DNA from: Amblyomma americanum
Lineage: Eukaryota; Arthropoda; Arachnida; Ixodida; Ixodidae
DNA length: 64,000 nucleotides
NCBI RefSeq assembly: GCF_052857255.1
Contig: NC_135505.1
Span: forward strand, 45,400,520 to 45,464,519
Direction: 5' to 3'
The stretch's first letter is position 1. Every line of letters starts with the position of its first letter. The notes beneath the pieces were generated by a model. That model saw only the letters and a program-made list of their open reading frames with translations, ran no database searches and was not told the DNA's origin. The translations under genes were made by a program, and so were the position numbers. This document shows, piece after piece, positions 50,920-63,016 of this stretch.

Positions 50920-51979
50920 GGAATACGTTGTTCCTATTACATTGTGCCAACCCTTTATACCATTTGTGGCAAGGCGAACAGCACGAAGCACAAATATGGA
51001 CAATTTAGTCAAAGATGCACAGGTCCTAAAATTCGTGAAAAAGGCAGAAGAAATAAATGGAAGAAAACATGTTTGAGGTTAAAGTGCGAGAGCGTTGTAT
51101 TTTATTAAGCCGGATAAATATCGCCTTGTTTAATTAACATCACTTTTCGGGGCAAACTGTGAGCCCCTGACTATATTTCAAGTTGCCATTAACTCTACTG
51201 CTCAGATTATTCTTTATGTTCTATCACCAACATTCGAAATATTTGTGCTTCCCTCTTAGAATATTGACTTGTATGGCAAGTTCTTGCTGTCATGCGTATA
51301 ATTGTTTTGAACTAAGCTGCTCAGCCAGATTTTAATACATCACATAAATCTATTTTCCGCACTAGAAATTTCACCCCACATTCATTTTCCCATAGGGCAA
51401 CACGCCTTCTTTAGGAGCTCCGATTCGAGCTTGGAGCCACATAATATCGCCACGCGCCCCGCACCACGCGGCTTCCGCGCTTAGTCAAAAGGTCGACGAA
51501 GCGCCGGTTGGTTAGAGAGGGGCACTCGCGCTACACCTGGCTGAGGGATTAAAAAGACTGAACACATTCTTGGGTTCTCCCCTACGTCTACTTGCCTGGC
51601 TCTCCTTAGGTCGTGACAATATCTCGTTAGTAGTACTTTTTTTTCTTTCACCACTCTAAAACGAAAGCATTTGTGGTATCAAGGAAAAATCAGTTTTCGG
51701 ATTGTACACTTGAACGCCTATGCCTAGGCAAGGACGCATAGCCACGCCATAAAATGCTTTGATGCAACATAAGAGAATAAATTAAGCGCTCTGATCTCAG
51801 TTCTCAACTTGAGGCACGGCTTTTCGCTCTTTTCACAAGCCTTACATTGAATTTCTCTTTGGTGTCTAGATCAGGAACGGCAACTCCAAAATCGAAAATG
51901 TCAGCTAAAGCAGAAAGGCCGTTTCGACGTAGACTGTGCTACTGCTGTACAGCAGAGGGCGCGCTGTACCGGTGGGCGT
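50920..51979. other. No supported gene
   Basis: AT-rich DNA with a GC-rich stretch at 51.4-51.6 kb. No protein or RNA feature recognised. Confidence 0.4.
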
Positions 51980-52300
51980 TGTTCAGTTTTAAGGCGGAAA
52001 GCATTTAAGCGCACATATTCGCGGTGACGGTGTCCGTCCGGCTCATCTTGGCGCAGTGCCAGCTGTCACCCTTCCTCTCACCGGCACGCTTCCTCCTCGC
52101 ACCCCCACCAGCAGGTGGCGCATGCGCATGTGCACATAGCAACAGTGACGTCAGTCGCGCCGCTCGCCCCAGTGGCAGCTGTGGCGTGGCGCATGCACAG
52201 TTGCGTATAGCAACAGGCAGTCGATGTGACACAGTAATCAGGAAGGCATTCGCCACGCACACTTTAGGCCTACAAAGTGTCCCCGTAGTTTTTTAAAGCT
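51980..52300 (+). mobile_element. Short repeat of the AAAGCGAAAGCC-like family
   Basis: Starts TTTTAAGGCGGAAAGC, contains two GGCGCATGC(G/A)CA blocks, GTGACGTCAG and twice ATAGCAACAG, and ends ACACTTTAGGCCTACAAAGTG. The same ordered landmarks occur at 22.73 and 34.23 kb. There is no frame of note. Confidence 0.5.
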
Positions 52301-52450
52301 ACGATAGACGCTTTGAGCCCCGAGATTCGTCACTGCGTGCTTTTCGCAATCTCTTGCAACTGCGCAGCATAGGTCTTTGCATTTACGCGGCTCTGGGCAA
52401 CCATTCAGGGAGCAGGTAAGAAATTTAATCTTCAATATCTTTCATGCAGG

Positions 52451-52507
52451 AACGAATCGCGGAATCCAAATTCGCCATGCTGGAATGGGTCCGCGACCTT
52501 AGGCAGG
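52451..52507 (+). CDS. Candidate micro-exon G, coiled-coil peptide
   Basis: TCTTTCATGCAG and GTAAAG enclose 57 nt, phase 0-0, encoding ERIAESKFAMLEWVRDLRQ. Same size class as the other exons. No close paralogue in the window. The sequence between here and 57,159 shows only weak further candidates (a 29-codon terminal-type frame at 55,724). Confidence 0.5.
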
Positions 52508-54607
52508 TAAAGTAGCCGACTTAGCCTTTTCGAATACTTGTGCTGCCTTCTACTGATGACAGCAATAATCGTTATCTCTAAGAGAACTCACTGAAAACGA
52601 ACTCACGTGAGCGGCAGAGGTGCGGTCCACTTACAAGTGATTTTAACTGCACATTACAAGTCGCAGGCGTGCGCTTGCAGCCCTCGTGATCTTTCGTCTT
52701 CTCGCTTCGCTGATTGGTACAAGCCGGTATTTTGTTTAAAGAGGACAAAGGAGGAGAGGCGCGGATGCGCAGAGTGGCCACGTGATAAAGGCGAGTTTTT
52801 GAATTTAGAGAGTTCAACGCGCATATTGGTGACCTCAGTGTCTGCTCGAAGACTTCATATGTTGCAATAATCCATATGCAGTAAGTAGCTTGTAGCTGCT
52901 TAAACTTCAGAATATTTTCGTTCCAATCTACAAAAACAGTTATTATTTCACAATAATTTCACAATGTTATTGTTTCACAACGGTTAATCACAAGGTGTCC
53001 CGTTGACCATATCGCTAAATATAATGGTGGCATTTTCTTTTTTACCGCGACACTTTAAGTGTGCTTCTACCGCAATCTTAACGCATGCTTACTGGAACTC
53101 AGAACTTTTATTCTGAGGGATATTGCTCGGCTGACTTCTCAAAATAATATTAGCGTACTTGGCTGATCAAAGCAGCCTTATTTACATAATACATGTAATT
53201 CAGGGATTTCCGCCTGGAATGTAAAGAGATAGTGAAGCATGTGAGCGCAGAAAAGGGCCGCGATGCCTCCGAAAAGAAAAGCCTCCACCACATATTACAA
53301 ATAATTACTACAGCGGGGCTGTACGTACTACCATAGCAGGCGAAAAAAATCTCTCTAAAAAACTGTCAGGCAGATTTGATATCTATAAACATCTGGTGAG
53401 CACTGTAGCCTGGAAATTAACGTTTTCTTATGGTTTTTACTGAAAACGAAGCACAGTTAAGAGGTACATAGACTAGTGATTACAAAAGGAGGTCCTAAAT
53501 TGAAAACTGTCAGGAGGACCTCCTGTTATTAAATGCTTACATGAAGTAAAATAAACATATTGCAGATATACACACTAGCAACTACATAGCTAAAAACAGG
53601 TGCATTTGAAAATATTAATAATAACAGTTTAAGCATGCTAAATTTTAAGAACACATTTTACAAACACTAAGAGAGAACATAGTACAAGCACTCACGCAAT
53701 AGAAGTCGTATCGAATAATAACAGGTTTCATTGGCATCCTACCTGAAGGCAATTAAACAGTACATTGTTTTTCAAGTTTCTACTAAATTGTGCTTCGGTG
53801 CGGAATGACTTGATAACTGCGGTCAGCGAGTTCCAGACAGTGATGCTGAAAATAAAGCGGACTGTTTGTCATAAATATTTTTCACTTTTTCCCAGAAGTG
53901 AAATATTCTGCACTGACATAGGGGGCTCCTTGGTTTCCTAATACGAGAAGAGTCCCCGGCTGTGGTCGGTTTGCGAGTCGACCACGCACCTTTGAGAGCA
54001 CCCGGGATGATGCACACAGTTGTACATTTGAAAGCGGTTTTCGTGGTGTCCTGGCTCTACGTTGGCCCAAAGAGGGCATCTGTAACCATAGTGATGTGCA
54101 CCTAGTATGCCAGTGACTGCTGGATGTAGTTCCATGTGAATCCTGGCCTTAACAGAGACACGGACATTGCGAGCACGCAGGAATTACAGATGGAGCTACG
54201 TTTAGTGGATGAATACTCAGAAATGAAATGGCAGCACTAAGGACGCAAAAATCTAACACGAAAGAGATTTTTTTTGTGCACACAGCCAGCAGATCGATCT
54301 TTTAAAAGAATAGTCAACCCATGTTAAAAAATTTTGACAAAGCTGTCACCTTGCTTAGCGAAAAATGTATTGATTCGAGGAGAGAAGTAGGCCTTGTAGC
54401 CTGAGTTTTTATGAAATGTGAGAAAACAGCGATGAAATCGTTTGCGTCCTTAAGAAGAAAATTATTTCTGAAGTTTTTCAAAGTAACCTTCGAGTGGCGT
54501 TCAATTTTTTTCCGAGAATCAACGATCCCAGAAAGCTAACAAAACAAGATGGACCCCTTTGATGCTTCTAGAATCCTGTGAAAAACAAGACATTTAGTCG
54601 ACTGCAT
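52508..54607. other. No secure gene; one 43-codon open stretch
   Basis: 53,200-53,330 is open in one frame (DFRLECKEIVKHVSAEKGRD, then more charged sequence to TAG). It is helical-looking, but its acceptor would be phase 1, unlike the other exons, so I leave it uncalled. 53.46-54.2 kb looks like old repeat sequence without a recognisable protein. Confidence 0.4.
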
Positions 54608-54775
54608 CACTATCATTATCAGCCTGAGTATGCCCACTGGGGGGAAAAGGCTCTACCATATCTCTCCAAGTAAGCCTTTCCTATGCAAACCGCAACCACC
54701 CTTTCCCCGCAAATTTTAATCTAATTCGATCACATAACCGCCCACATAACTTTCTACCGCCCGCTTATGAGTTTG
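54608..54775 (-). mobile_element. RTE LINE 3' fragment
   Basis: CATTATCAGCCTGAGTATGC, then ATATCTCTCCAAGTAAGCC and CCGCCCACATAACTTTCTAC match the 3'-end blocks of the copies at 10.35 and 45.06 kb. Confidence 0.65.
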
Positions 54776-57158
54776 TGGAATGCTCTCAAACACAACGCAA
54801 GCGAAGTTCCTGTCCGAAATGAATTATCACGTGACACGCTCGCAATAAGAACTTTCAATGGCCACCACTAAAAACATCAGAGATGCAAGAAAATAAAGCC
54901 ATTCTACTGCATAATAAACTATAATGTTTGGAAAGATTTTTACGTGAAGCGACGCCAGCGTTCACGAGGCACATCTACGCAATCAGAAGAATAAAGAGCC
55001 TGGAACACCGAATGTAAAGACCTGAGGGTGATAAATATGAAGGCCCACATCGCTCTAAATGGGAGTGACCTACTTTCACCTATACTGCTAGTGTATGAAC
55101 GAAATCCCATTGTGGTCGCCGTGACGTGGCTCCGCGTGTAAATTAATGGCGAGGAAGCTTTTTCTTCTTTATCGCTTATTCCCACGCGACATATCTACTC
55201 CAGGATAGAAGTAGATATGACTTGACAAGCCTAGACATGAAATTTTACTGGACGCTAGATTTTCTAAGTGCTGTTTGCAGAGCATCTGCTTCACCCACCG
55301 CAGATTGCTCATAGACTATTCCAATTTACTATTCGTTTTCAGCACGGCAGAATCTGGATAATTGGTGTTTTGGACCTACCATTTGTTAACTACGATGTGT
55401 GTTTTCGTAATCCCATCATGCTGTTGATGAAGAGCCTGTGTTTATTATCATGTCGAGGCATGACATGCAGAAAGTAAAAAAAAACACATCCACAGGTGCT
55501 CAAGATACTTCACACTCGACCTTTTAATTGTGGATTGATTTATTAGTCGGTTTCTACTGTCAGTTGAGGGCTGAATTTTTTACTCTAACGTGATCTACTA
55601 TTCTTTCGTGGTTCATACTGCTCGCAATACGTCTGTGTCCAATGTCTGTTGTGCAAAATACTGCTCTCATGCAAAATATAGCAACGTTTTGTATTATTTA
55701 GACACATTTTTCTGCCGCTTCAGAGAAATTCTGATGCTGATATTTGTTCGAATCAATTTGAAACAGTGCGCACTCACTGCCTGGATAACTTTGCCGCTAG
55801 GAAACTTCTGTAGTGTCACGCGAAATATCCCCCTGGTTAACGCGTGCAGTTTTGGAAGTGAAAAGAAACGTTGGAAAAGATGAGACGTAGGACGCTCTAA
55901 TATTCAGTCAGTGCAAGTTCCTTTAAAGCAGCCGGGAGCTCCTCTAAACTCCATTACATTGAATACACACTGCCGCTTATGTCGTCCGCGTTCTCACTCA
56001 GCCTTCATGTGGCGCCGATATTCTATGTGGTCTTCATGTTGATAGGCATCGCGTTCGAGTGGCAGCGTACACAGCAGGATCTTATCTGCGCCTATTCTAC
56101 ACATATCGCTAGCTAGCGGGGGCCTCTTTGTTCTCCTGCGAATCAGCCACAGTACTATCACTTCCGCAGCTCCAAGCGCCGCTCGTCGCTACAGCGCATT
56201 GCGATGTCATGCTGCGCACAGCGCCATTTGCGGAGGACCTTCGCCGCACCCTGTGCAACTCCTGGGCGCTTGGCGATGACGTCATACTACCTGTGCTCCG
56301 GATGGTCACGGACTACGCGATCGAGACTAATTCGAAGCCCTCCACTGCGGTGCCTCCTCTTTTCCTTCTTTCGCTGCTTCCGTCATCCCTTCCCTCACTG
56401 CGCTTTGGAAATATCACCAAAGAGTCAGACAGTTACTGTGCCTTTCCTTTTCAGGAAACAATTTGAATTTTGAAAGATGTGCTTTATCTTCGACCAAAAT
56501 TGTCTTCTTCCTCACTGGAAGTGCAAGTATTTTATGGTGACTTCGAATGACCTCAAAGGCGACGGCAAGCCCCTTTTCCGATCGAAATTTTTCTAATCGG
56601 CTCTCGCCAGTAAGAGCTGATGTGCACTGCAAAACAACGTTCTCCGAGACCAAAAACTGTCAAAAGAGTAAAAACTGTAAAGCCTAAAAATTATTGATAA
56701 CAAGCCCAAAAACCCACGCATTCGTGCGTTGCGTTTTTTTTTTCCCATCATTTGAAAAATTAACTAGGGCCGCACTCACCACGATACTATGCTAGACTCC
56801 CTAATATCGCCTAACGGCTTCTATCGAAGCTGCACTAGCATTGTAGACACAGACATGACGGCAGATCATGGTAAATTATTGTAACTTCTTAAATAGATTG
56901 TTTCTCGTCAAAAGGAGTCAACAGAAGCCATAAAGACGGCAAATATAAATACAATTGACGTTGAAAAAAAGTGTCACGTGTTTACGTACTTAGGAAGGAA
57001 AGACTGAAGGGGAACGTGCTCTAAGCGTTTTGTAGCACTACGGGAACCGCAGTGAACCTTCGGAGTGGACGTTTAATAAAACTTGAGCCGTTTCTGCGCT
57101 CGTTCATTGGTCCTTGTTCTTTTGCAAAATGCTTAAATAATTTCTTATTCATTTTCAG
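54776..57158. other. No supported gene; likely intron of the last gene segment
   Basis: A GC-richer block at 56.1-56.4 kb looks repeat-derived. An acceptor at 55,723 opens 29 codons to a stop, without AATAAA within a usual distance. Confidence 0.4.
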
Positions 57159-57191
57159 CTCAGCGAGAAGGTCGACCAAATTTCGCGCTAG
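57159..57191 (+). CDS. Candidate last exon T4 of the coiled-coil locus
   Basis: TTCTTATTCATTTTCAG precedes LSEKVDQISR and TAG, phase 0, continuing the heptad-like style of the upstream exons. The 3' untranslated region then runs about 275 bp to AATAAA at 57,467-57,472. After that comes a GT-rich stretch (57,487-57,510), which is the normal order for a cleavage and polyadenylation site. This is the best-supported gene end in the window. Confidence 0.5.
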   Translation, partial: LSEKVDQISR

Positions 57192-57466
57192 CGCTTTCGA
57201 CTTGAAGAAGAGTAGGCCGAATCCCGGAGCTGACTTGAAGGCAACATATACACCTTCCAGGGGCAAAACATAGAAGAAAAATGAATTTCACACCGGCTTG
57301 GCAAGAGTCGAGAGTGTGTTCTGGTCGTGCTGCAATGTGATTGTAAATGCTGCCTCACACTGATGCCGCAGAGGATGTTAACGGCACCGAATGAAATAAG
57401 GATCAGTGCATTTACTGCACTTTTTGTATTTAAGTAGTACACTCACCGCTGCCAGCATCTGCGCTC

Positions 57467-57472
57467 AATAAA
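57467..57472 (+). terminator. Polyadenylation signal AATAAA for exon T4
   Basis: Canonical AATAAA with a downstream GT-rich element (CCTGTGTCCGTGGTTGTAG) within about 20-40 bp. Confidence 0.5.
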
Positions 57473-57611
57473 ATATGCGTTTGAATACCTGTGTCCGTGG
57501 TTGTAGTTCTTCCTGACGACACGGTAGGTTGCTGCCTTCACTGGTAATCATTTTTCACATAAATGATATGAATTTTCATGTCCGTGACCCTTTTAATTTC
57601 GTGATCAACGT

Positions 57612-57705
57612 ATAATTTTTTATCCCTTCCCTTACGGCGCGGTTCAGGTGTCCAAAGATATATGAGACCGATACTGCGTCATTTCCTTTCCACAAAATCC
57701 GATTG
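57612..57705 (+). mobile_element. 3' fragment of the second SINE family
   Basis: TTACGGCGCGGTTCAGGTGT and ATATATGAGACCGATACTGC correspond, in the opposite orientation, to the 3' region of the copies at 61.4-61.97 kb. It is followed by an (ATT)n run at 57,709-57,731. Confidence 0.6.
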
Positions 57706-57977
57706 CTATTATTATTATTATTATTATTATTACGTACAATTTCGCTTCTGAATTAATTTTCGCATATGCCGAGGAAACCTCCCGAAGAGTTTGTTAAAAA
57801 TTTTTTTTAATTAGGCAAACTAGTGAACATGAGCAGCTTTTTTTTCCATACTGAAGTCCTCATCCGCAGCCGTATTAAACACACTTTAACGTCTTTGCTT
57901 TGTGCTCAATGATTGGCGTAATTTTTAGCGCGCACAACCGCTGTAGCGAATCTACTGGTCGAAATCTGTTTCTTTTT

Positions 57978-58195
57978 CAGCCGCAGTGGTGGCTGAGTGG
58001 TTATGGTGCTCGGCTGCTGGACCGAAATACGCGGGTTCGGTCCCGGCCGCGGCGGTTTCTAGAGGCCCGTGTTCTGTGCGATGTCAGTGCACGTTAAATA
58101 ACCCCAGGTGGTCTAAATTTGTGGAGCCCTTCACTACAGCGTCTCTCATAGCCAGAGTCGCTTTAGGACGTTAAACCCCCAAAAACTAAAACTAA
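57978..58195 (+). mobile_element. Ruka-type tRNA-derived SINE
   Basis: A-box GTGGCTGAGTGG and B-box GGTTCGGTCCC are present. The body has a small deletion after the CGGCGGT block compared with the 7.6-kb copy. The tail is CCCCCAAAAACTAAAACTAAG. Confidence 0.88.
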
Positions 58196-59509
58196 GAACC
58201 TTTTTCTTTCCTCAAAGAGAGTGATAATTCTAACATATCAGCAGATAAATTGGGTGCAAGCTATAAATCCCACTTTGAGCTAAAAAAGTTGCAGCATTAA
58301 CGGCTTTACGCTCGTTTGTGTCACCTTGTATGCCCTAATACTTCCGAGGTCTGCTTTCTATCAGCGCCTCTCGCGATCAATCATTAACTGCCACTTGCCA
58401 GGATTGCAGGCTGGGCTCACTGCCTATTAACTGCGCGGAACTAACTCAACGTTATAGACCCCAAGCCATGTCTTCTCGGCTAGACCACATGGTCAGGCAG
58501 CAGCGCTCGGGGGATGTGGAGCCCCGGCGCCACGACAGCGAAGACTCGGCTCGGCAGCGCAGCGAAGTCAAGTGTTGTGTTACTATGGCCGCGGCGCCGC
58601 AAGGTCGTTCAAGGTCAAACTGCAGCCCACCAGGAAATCTCCGCCGCTATAGGCCAGTGCAGCTTTAGCTTTAAAAATTTCCAGCCGCCGGCATCGGCCG
58701 ACGCTCGCGGCAGAGGCAAATGGCCACTCCGTCGGCCTTGGTGGGCCAACTAGATCATGTGACCTTGTGGCGTCATTACAACCTGACCGCTGAGTTCTCA
58801 GCACAACGACCACCGTAGCCGGTGGTAGTGTAATTAGTGTATACACATATGTGAGGGCCGTAGTCTTTTTCCACATTCAAGGGCCTATTTTAAGGTTGCG
58901 GCCCGTATACGCAAGCGTGGGAAAAATTCTGGAATTGCATACCTATCTATCAAGGAGTTTGCCGCATTTATTCTACGTTAAGTCGTTACGTGCGCAGTCA
59001 TCATACTCTAAGCTGTTGCTGTGCTGTGGTGCACGCTCATCCCACAAGAAGTTTCACAGCTTGCCCGTTTACAATGCGTAGCCGCTGTTTTTCACTTCCA
59101 TCGCATTCAACAGCAGCTTTTCTTCCATTTCGGGAATGTACATGATTTGCCCCAGAAAGCGCGCTTTTCGTAGCTTGTGGTCCTGAATGCATCTTTTTTC
59201 TTGCACCTTCATTGGGCGCACTTCTGGTCCACGTCGAGTTTCTTGCCCACCGCCCGCTTGCCATGTTCGCGAGCAAACTCCTATCCGTGTAGCTATTAAG
59301 GTGCTTGCCCATCGTGCTAAAATTGCAACCCTCGGCGCTCGCACACAAAAGCCACAGCTACAGTTCTACAGTGAACTTCCACACTACCACAACTCCGTGC
59401 CTTTGACAGCCACAAAATGCTGGAGTGGTGATGCTGATGCAGAAATGGACGGTGGGAGATTGCGGCATTGGATAAAGTTGGCGATGATGATGATGATCTT
59501 CGGCCTTCC
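58196..59509. other. No supported gene; GC-rich block
   Basis: 58.44-58.80 kb is GC-rich with long frames on both strands, and I see no conserved domain. A 219-codon plus frame at 59,187-59,846 runs into the minisatellite and is open on both strands, so it is best explained by composition. Confidence 0.4.
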
Positions 59510-59990
59510 CGATGAAAACGCACGACAGGATTTCCTGCCGCGCATCTGTCGCGCGACAAAATTTTGTGCCGCAGAACAAGCTTTGTTGTCGTGCATTCTG
59601 TCGTGCGACAGAGGTTGGTGTCGTGGGTTCTTTCGTGCGACAACGGTGTTTGCAGTAGATTCTCTGTCACGACAAACATCTTTCCTGTACTTTGTCGTGC
59701 GAAGGACTCTGACGCAGGATTGTTCACGCGACAGAAACCTGTGGTGTGAACAATACTGCGGCTGTCGCGGGTACTGCCGGGCGACAGAGACTGCGTGCCT
59801 TGACAAAGTTACCTGTCGTGGGTACACGCGCGGGACCAACTTCTAGCACGCCTATTTTCACGCGATAAAAGTGCCTGTCTGGCGGATTGTCGTACGACAC
59901 AACCCCCTGTCGTGGGTTCTGTCCTGCCAAAGGATGTGTCGGAGGACACATTCATGTCGAGGGTAATTCTGTTTTACTGCAGATTCTGGA
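59510..59990. repeat. Degenerate ~32-bp minisatellite with embedded palindromes
   Basis: Motifs of the type CTGTCGTGGGTTCTGTCG followed by TGCGACA recur at a spacing of about 32 bp (for example near 59,588, 59,620, 59,652, 59,684 and 59,716), each diverged. Several copies contain the near-palindrome TGTCGTGCGACA. Overlapping open frames on both strands are a by-product. Confidence 0.7.
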
Positions 59991-61411
59991 AATACTGTCG
60001 CGCCGTCGTGTGACAGCGATAGGCTCAAATTCTGGCGACTCGCCAAGACGATGCAAATTGCTCTGGTTGGTTGTTGACCGGCACCGAGAGAAATGAAGTG
60101 TTAATTCAGATCCGCGACTCGAATTTGCAAATCGCTTCCCGAGACCTGGCTGTCTCTCGGAACGAGAATTGGCGGGTATGAGAGGCGCCGCACGCGCGCC
60201 CTCTTTCCTTCAGTTTTGCACATGACAGTGTGACGAAAGAAGTAGTGTATGCTCAAAAGTAAAGTGGTTTTGAAAACCCAGAAAGCTCTAAAGCACAAAC
60301 GACGAACCAGCGGTGCCTGAGTGTGCGCGCCCGTGCTTACGATGGCGGCAAGTAGCCAGCCATGCGAGCGTCTGCACGCCAATCAGCCTGTGCACGACGA
60401 ATGACACTGCTGAAAGTCAGTGTGCTCCTGGTTGCTGTTACATCTTCGTCAAGCCATGTACAATGCTGTGCCGTTGCTAACACGTGCGGTGAAAAGGCCA
60501 TGGACACTTACACGCGTCGCCCACGACGCGTAGTAAGAGTAACCTATTCGTGGAAAAACCATGTCGTTGATCGCCAATCAGATAAAATTACTCGCTGTAA
60601 TCGTCCCACTGTCACAAAGGCAGCATGTATGTATATGCATGCATGACCAGTTATCTGTATAAATGTTCAATGCAACTCCAATATCACGTATCCACGTTTC
60701 AGTTTTAAGAGCGTTAGCTCTTACTACTTGCGTTTGTCAGGGACCCGTCCGTAACATTTACTCCTAAATATCACATAGCAGCAGTGCACGCGTAGCGCCT
60801 CAATTGATACCCATACCTTCGATCAGTGTAATATGTGCCATTATAGCGGCCATCGAAGTGGGGACACCCCTCTTTGGGGGCCGCCCTGTTTATCGCAGTG
60901 TGTTCGGAGTGCTGTCAAATGACTCGGCATGTTCCTGAGGATGCAATTAATAATTAAGATGAAGCCCAAATATGCGTGGGATTCACACCGACGCCTTTTC
61001 TGCCTCCAAACCGTGCACTCTGAGGACCTTCAGACGACCATTACGGCCGAACCTTTTGTCAGGCGATTCCGGATAATGTCGAACGATTCGTCGTGCTGTC
61101 ATGCATACGTTTTTAAATTTTTTACGCGCCGTAATCTGGAAATATGTCCGACATCGCAAATGTGGTTGTAAATTTAGTAGTAGTAGTAGTAAGTGCTTTT
61201 ATTAAAAAAATAATAAAAAGTAAGGAAAAGATTTTTGCTAGCCCAGGCATCTGCCATCGATAGTGAAGCAGCTGAGCAGGGGAAGCGGAAATAAAGGATA
61301 GCAGGCAGTATGGAAAAATGAAATGAAAGAGGTGAGGGGACAGAACGAGAGGATACGGGGGGAGAGGCAATATAAACAAACTATTTAATCATTCAGTTTT
61401 CGTATTAATAG
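59991..61411. other. No supported gene
   Basis: No domain-bearing frame. A (TAG)n run lies at 61,178-61,192. Confidence 0.4.
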
Positions 61412-61645
61412 TAATTGGTTTGGGGGGAAAGGAAATGGCGGAGTATCTGTCTCATATATTGGCGGACACCTGAACCGTACGGTAAGGGAAGGGATAAAGG
61501 AGGCAGTGAAAGAAGAAAGAAACAAAGAGGTGCCGTAGTAGAGGGCTCCGGAAAAATTTCGACCAACTGGGGACCTTCAAATTGTGCTGACATCGCACAG
61601 CACACGGGCGCCTTAGCGTTTCGCCTCCATAAAAAGGCAGCCGCC
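61412..61645 (-). mobile_element. Second SINE family, 5'-truncated copy
   Basis: Matches the adjacent copy from its 3' end (GGCGGAGTATCTGTCTCATA) to the GCAGCCGCCGCG block, and lacks the tRNA head. Confidence 0.75.
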
Positions 61646-61667
61646 GCGTTTTATGAATTCTTGGTTT

Positions 61668-61967
61668 TTTGGGAAAAAAGATGGCGCAGTATCTGTCTCA
61701 TATATCGGCGGACACCTGAACCGCGCCGTAAGGGACGGAATAAAGGTGGGCGTGAAAGAAAAAAGGAAAAAAGAGGTGTCGTAGTGGAGGAATCTGGAAA
61801 AATTTCGACTACCTGGGAATCTTTAACGTGCACTTGACTGACAGCGCACAGCACACAGGCGCCTTAGCGTTTTGCCTCCATAAAAACGCAGCCGCCGCGG
61901 TCGGGCCCGAACTCGGGAACCCCAGATGAGCAGTCGAGCGCCCCAACCACCGAGCCACGAAGGCCGG
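61668..61967 (-). mobile_element. Second tRNA-headed SINE family, full-length copy
   Basis: On minus, it begins CCGGCCTTCGTGGCTCGGTGG-like sequence with A-box TGGCTCGGTGG (plus 61,947-61,957) and B-box GAGTTCGGGCCC (plus 61,903-61,914), then a body distinct from Ruka but sharing its TGCACGTTAAAG block. It lies directly beside a truncated copy in the same orientation, which suggests insertion next to or into an older copy. Confidence 0.78.
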
Positions 61968-62047
61968 TTCACACACGTCACTCGTCACGATTCCGTGACG
62001 CTCCCGTCGTTCCCGGAGCCACACACAGCCAATGCGCGCGCGCAGGA

Positions 62048-63016
62048 TCATTGCACGTTGCGACCGCGTAAGTGCTCGACAGCCGGTGATGCGGTCGATG
62101 CGCTCACTTGCTCACTTCCTGCGATGCGTGGGTGGGGGTGCTGCTTTCGGAGGTGGCCCTGGATGACCGCACGCACATCCTCCAGCGCAAGAAGCAGATC
62201 GCTGGGAGGTAGTTGAAGTGCGGCCGCCGAAAGGTCGTCAGCTTCCTCGTTGCCGGCCATGCCGCAGTGACCGGACAGCCACTGTGCACGCACGGCGCAT
62301 CCTCTCTGCGCGAGGCGCTCGATGCGCGAGCGAATGTCGCGCACTAGTGAGGTACCGCGGCCGTTGGATTGCAGGCGGCTGAGGGCGGCGCGGGATTCGA
62401 AAAGCAGAGCCCTCCTGGGCGGCGGAAGGACCATGGTGAGCGGCAGGTGGATCCAGCCCGAGCAGGATCCCTATCAACTCCGCTGTGGTGGAGGAGCCCA
62501 GGAAGGTTGCGGGCCTTGGCTCGGCAGTCGCAGTGCTGGGATGGTAGCCGCCGCTGCAAAGCTGTCGCGTGCCACTGAGCCGTCAGTGTACACGAGGAGA
62601 TGGTCCTGGAGCTTCTCGTGTAGGACGGCTCTGGCCAGCCGCTGCACAGCACAAAGGGGTGTGCTCCGCTTTCCCGCGATGCCGACGATCTCCCGTTGTA
62701 CCTCCGAGACAGCAGACCAGGGCGCGCAGGAGCCGTAGGAGGAAGGGCGTTGAGTCAATTTCTCTCTCTGGAGCAGCGCCGCGCCCATTCGTGAGCTCGG
62801 GTGCGAGCCCATACGCTGCAGCAGCGACGCGCCGTCCGGTGCGCTGTGAAGCCGGTTGATATGATTCAGTGCCGTGCGTGCTGCTTGGAGTTTACGTGGC
62901 CACGCTCCTGCAGCATCCACAGAGGCCAACATTTTTACAACAAAGGTTCCCGGCAGCTGCAAAGTAGCGTTCGGCGCTAATAAGCGTCCGCCATCACGTG
63001 ACCAACCCGTGCACAC
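62048..63016 (-). pseudogene. RNase H domain of an I/R1/LOA-type LINE, 3' fragment
   Basis: On minus, LLVYTDGSVARDSFAAAAT gives the first catalytic Asp. TAELIGILLGL, in another frame, gives the Glu. Then ALLFESRAALSRL occupies the usual D-S-R position but with Glu, and WLSGHCGMAGNEEADDL gives the His and final Asp. This is the RNase H found at the end of LINEs of the I superfamily. A frameshift near 62,470 and the D-to-E change argue against activity. Upstream sequence to 63,016 is the RT-RH linker. Confidence 0.8.

Noticed and set aside
53200..53400. Open helical stretch followed by another (EKNLSKKLSGRF) ending at GTGAGC
   Set aside because: Phases do not match the other exons and no acceptor gives an uninterrupted phase-0 reading.
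59187..59846. 219-codon plus frame
   Set aside because: It enters the minisatellite, which is open on both strands. The upstream part has no recognised domain.
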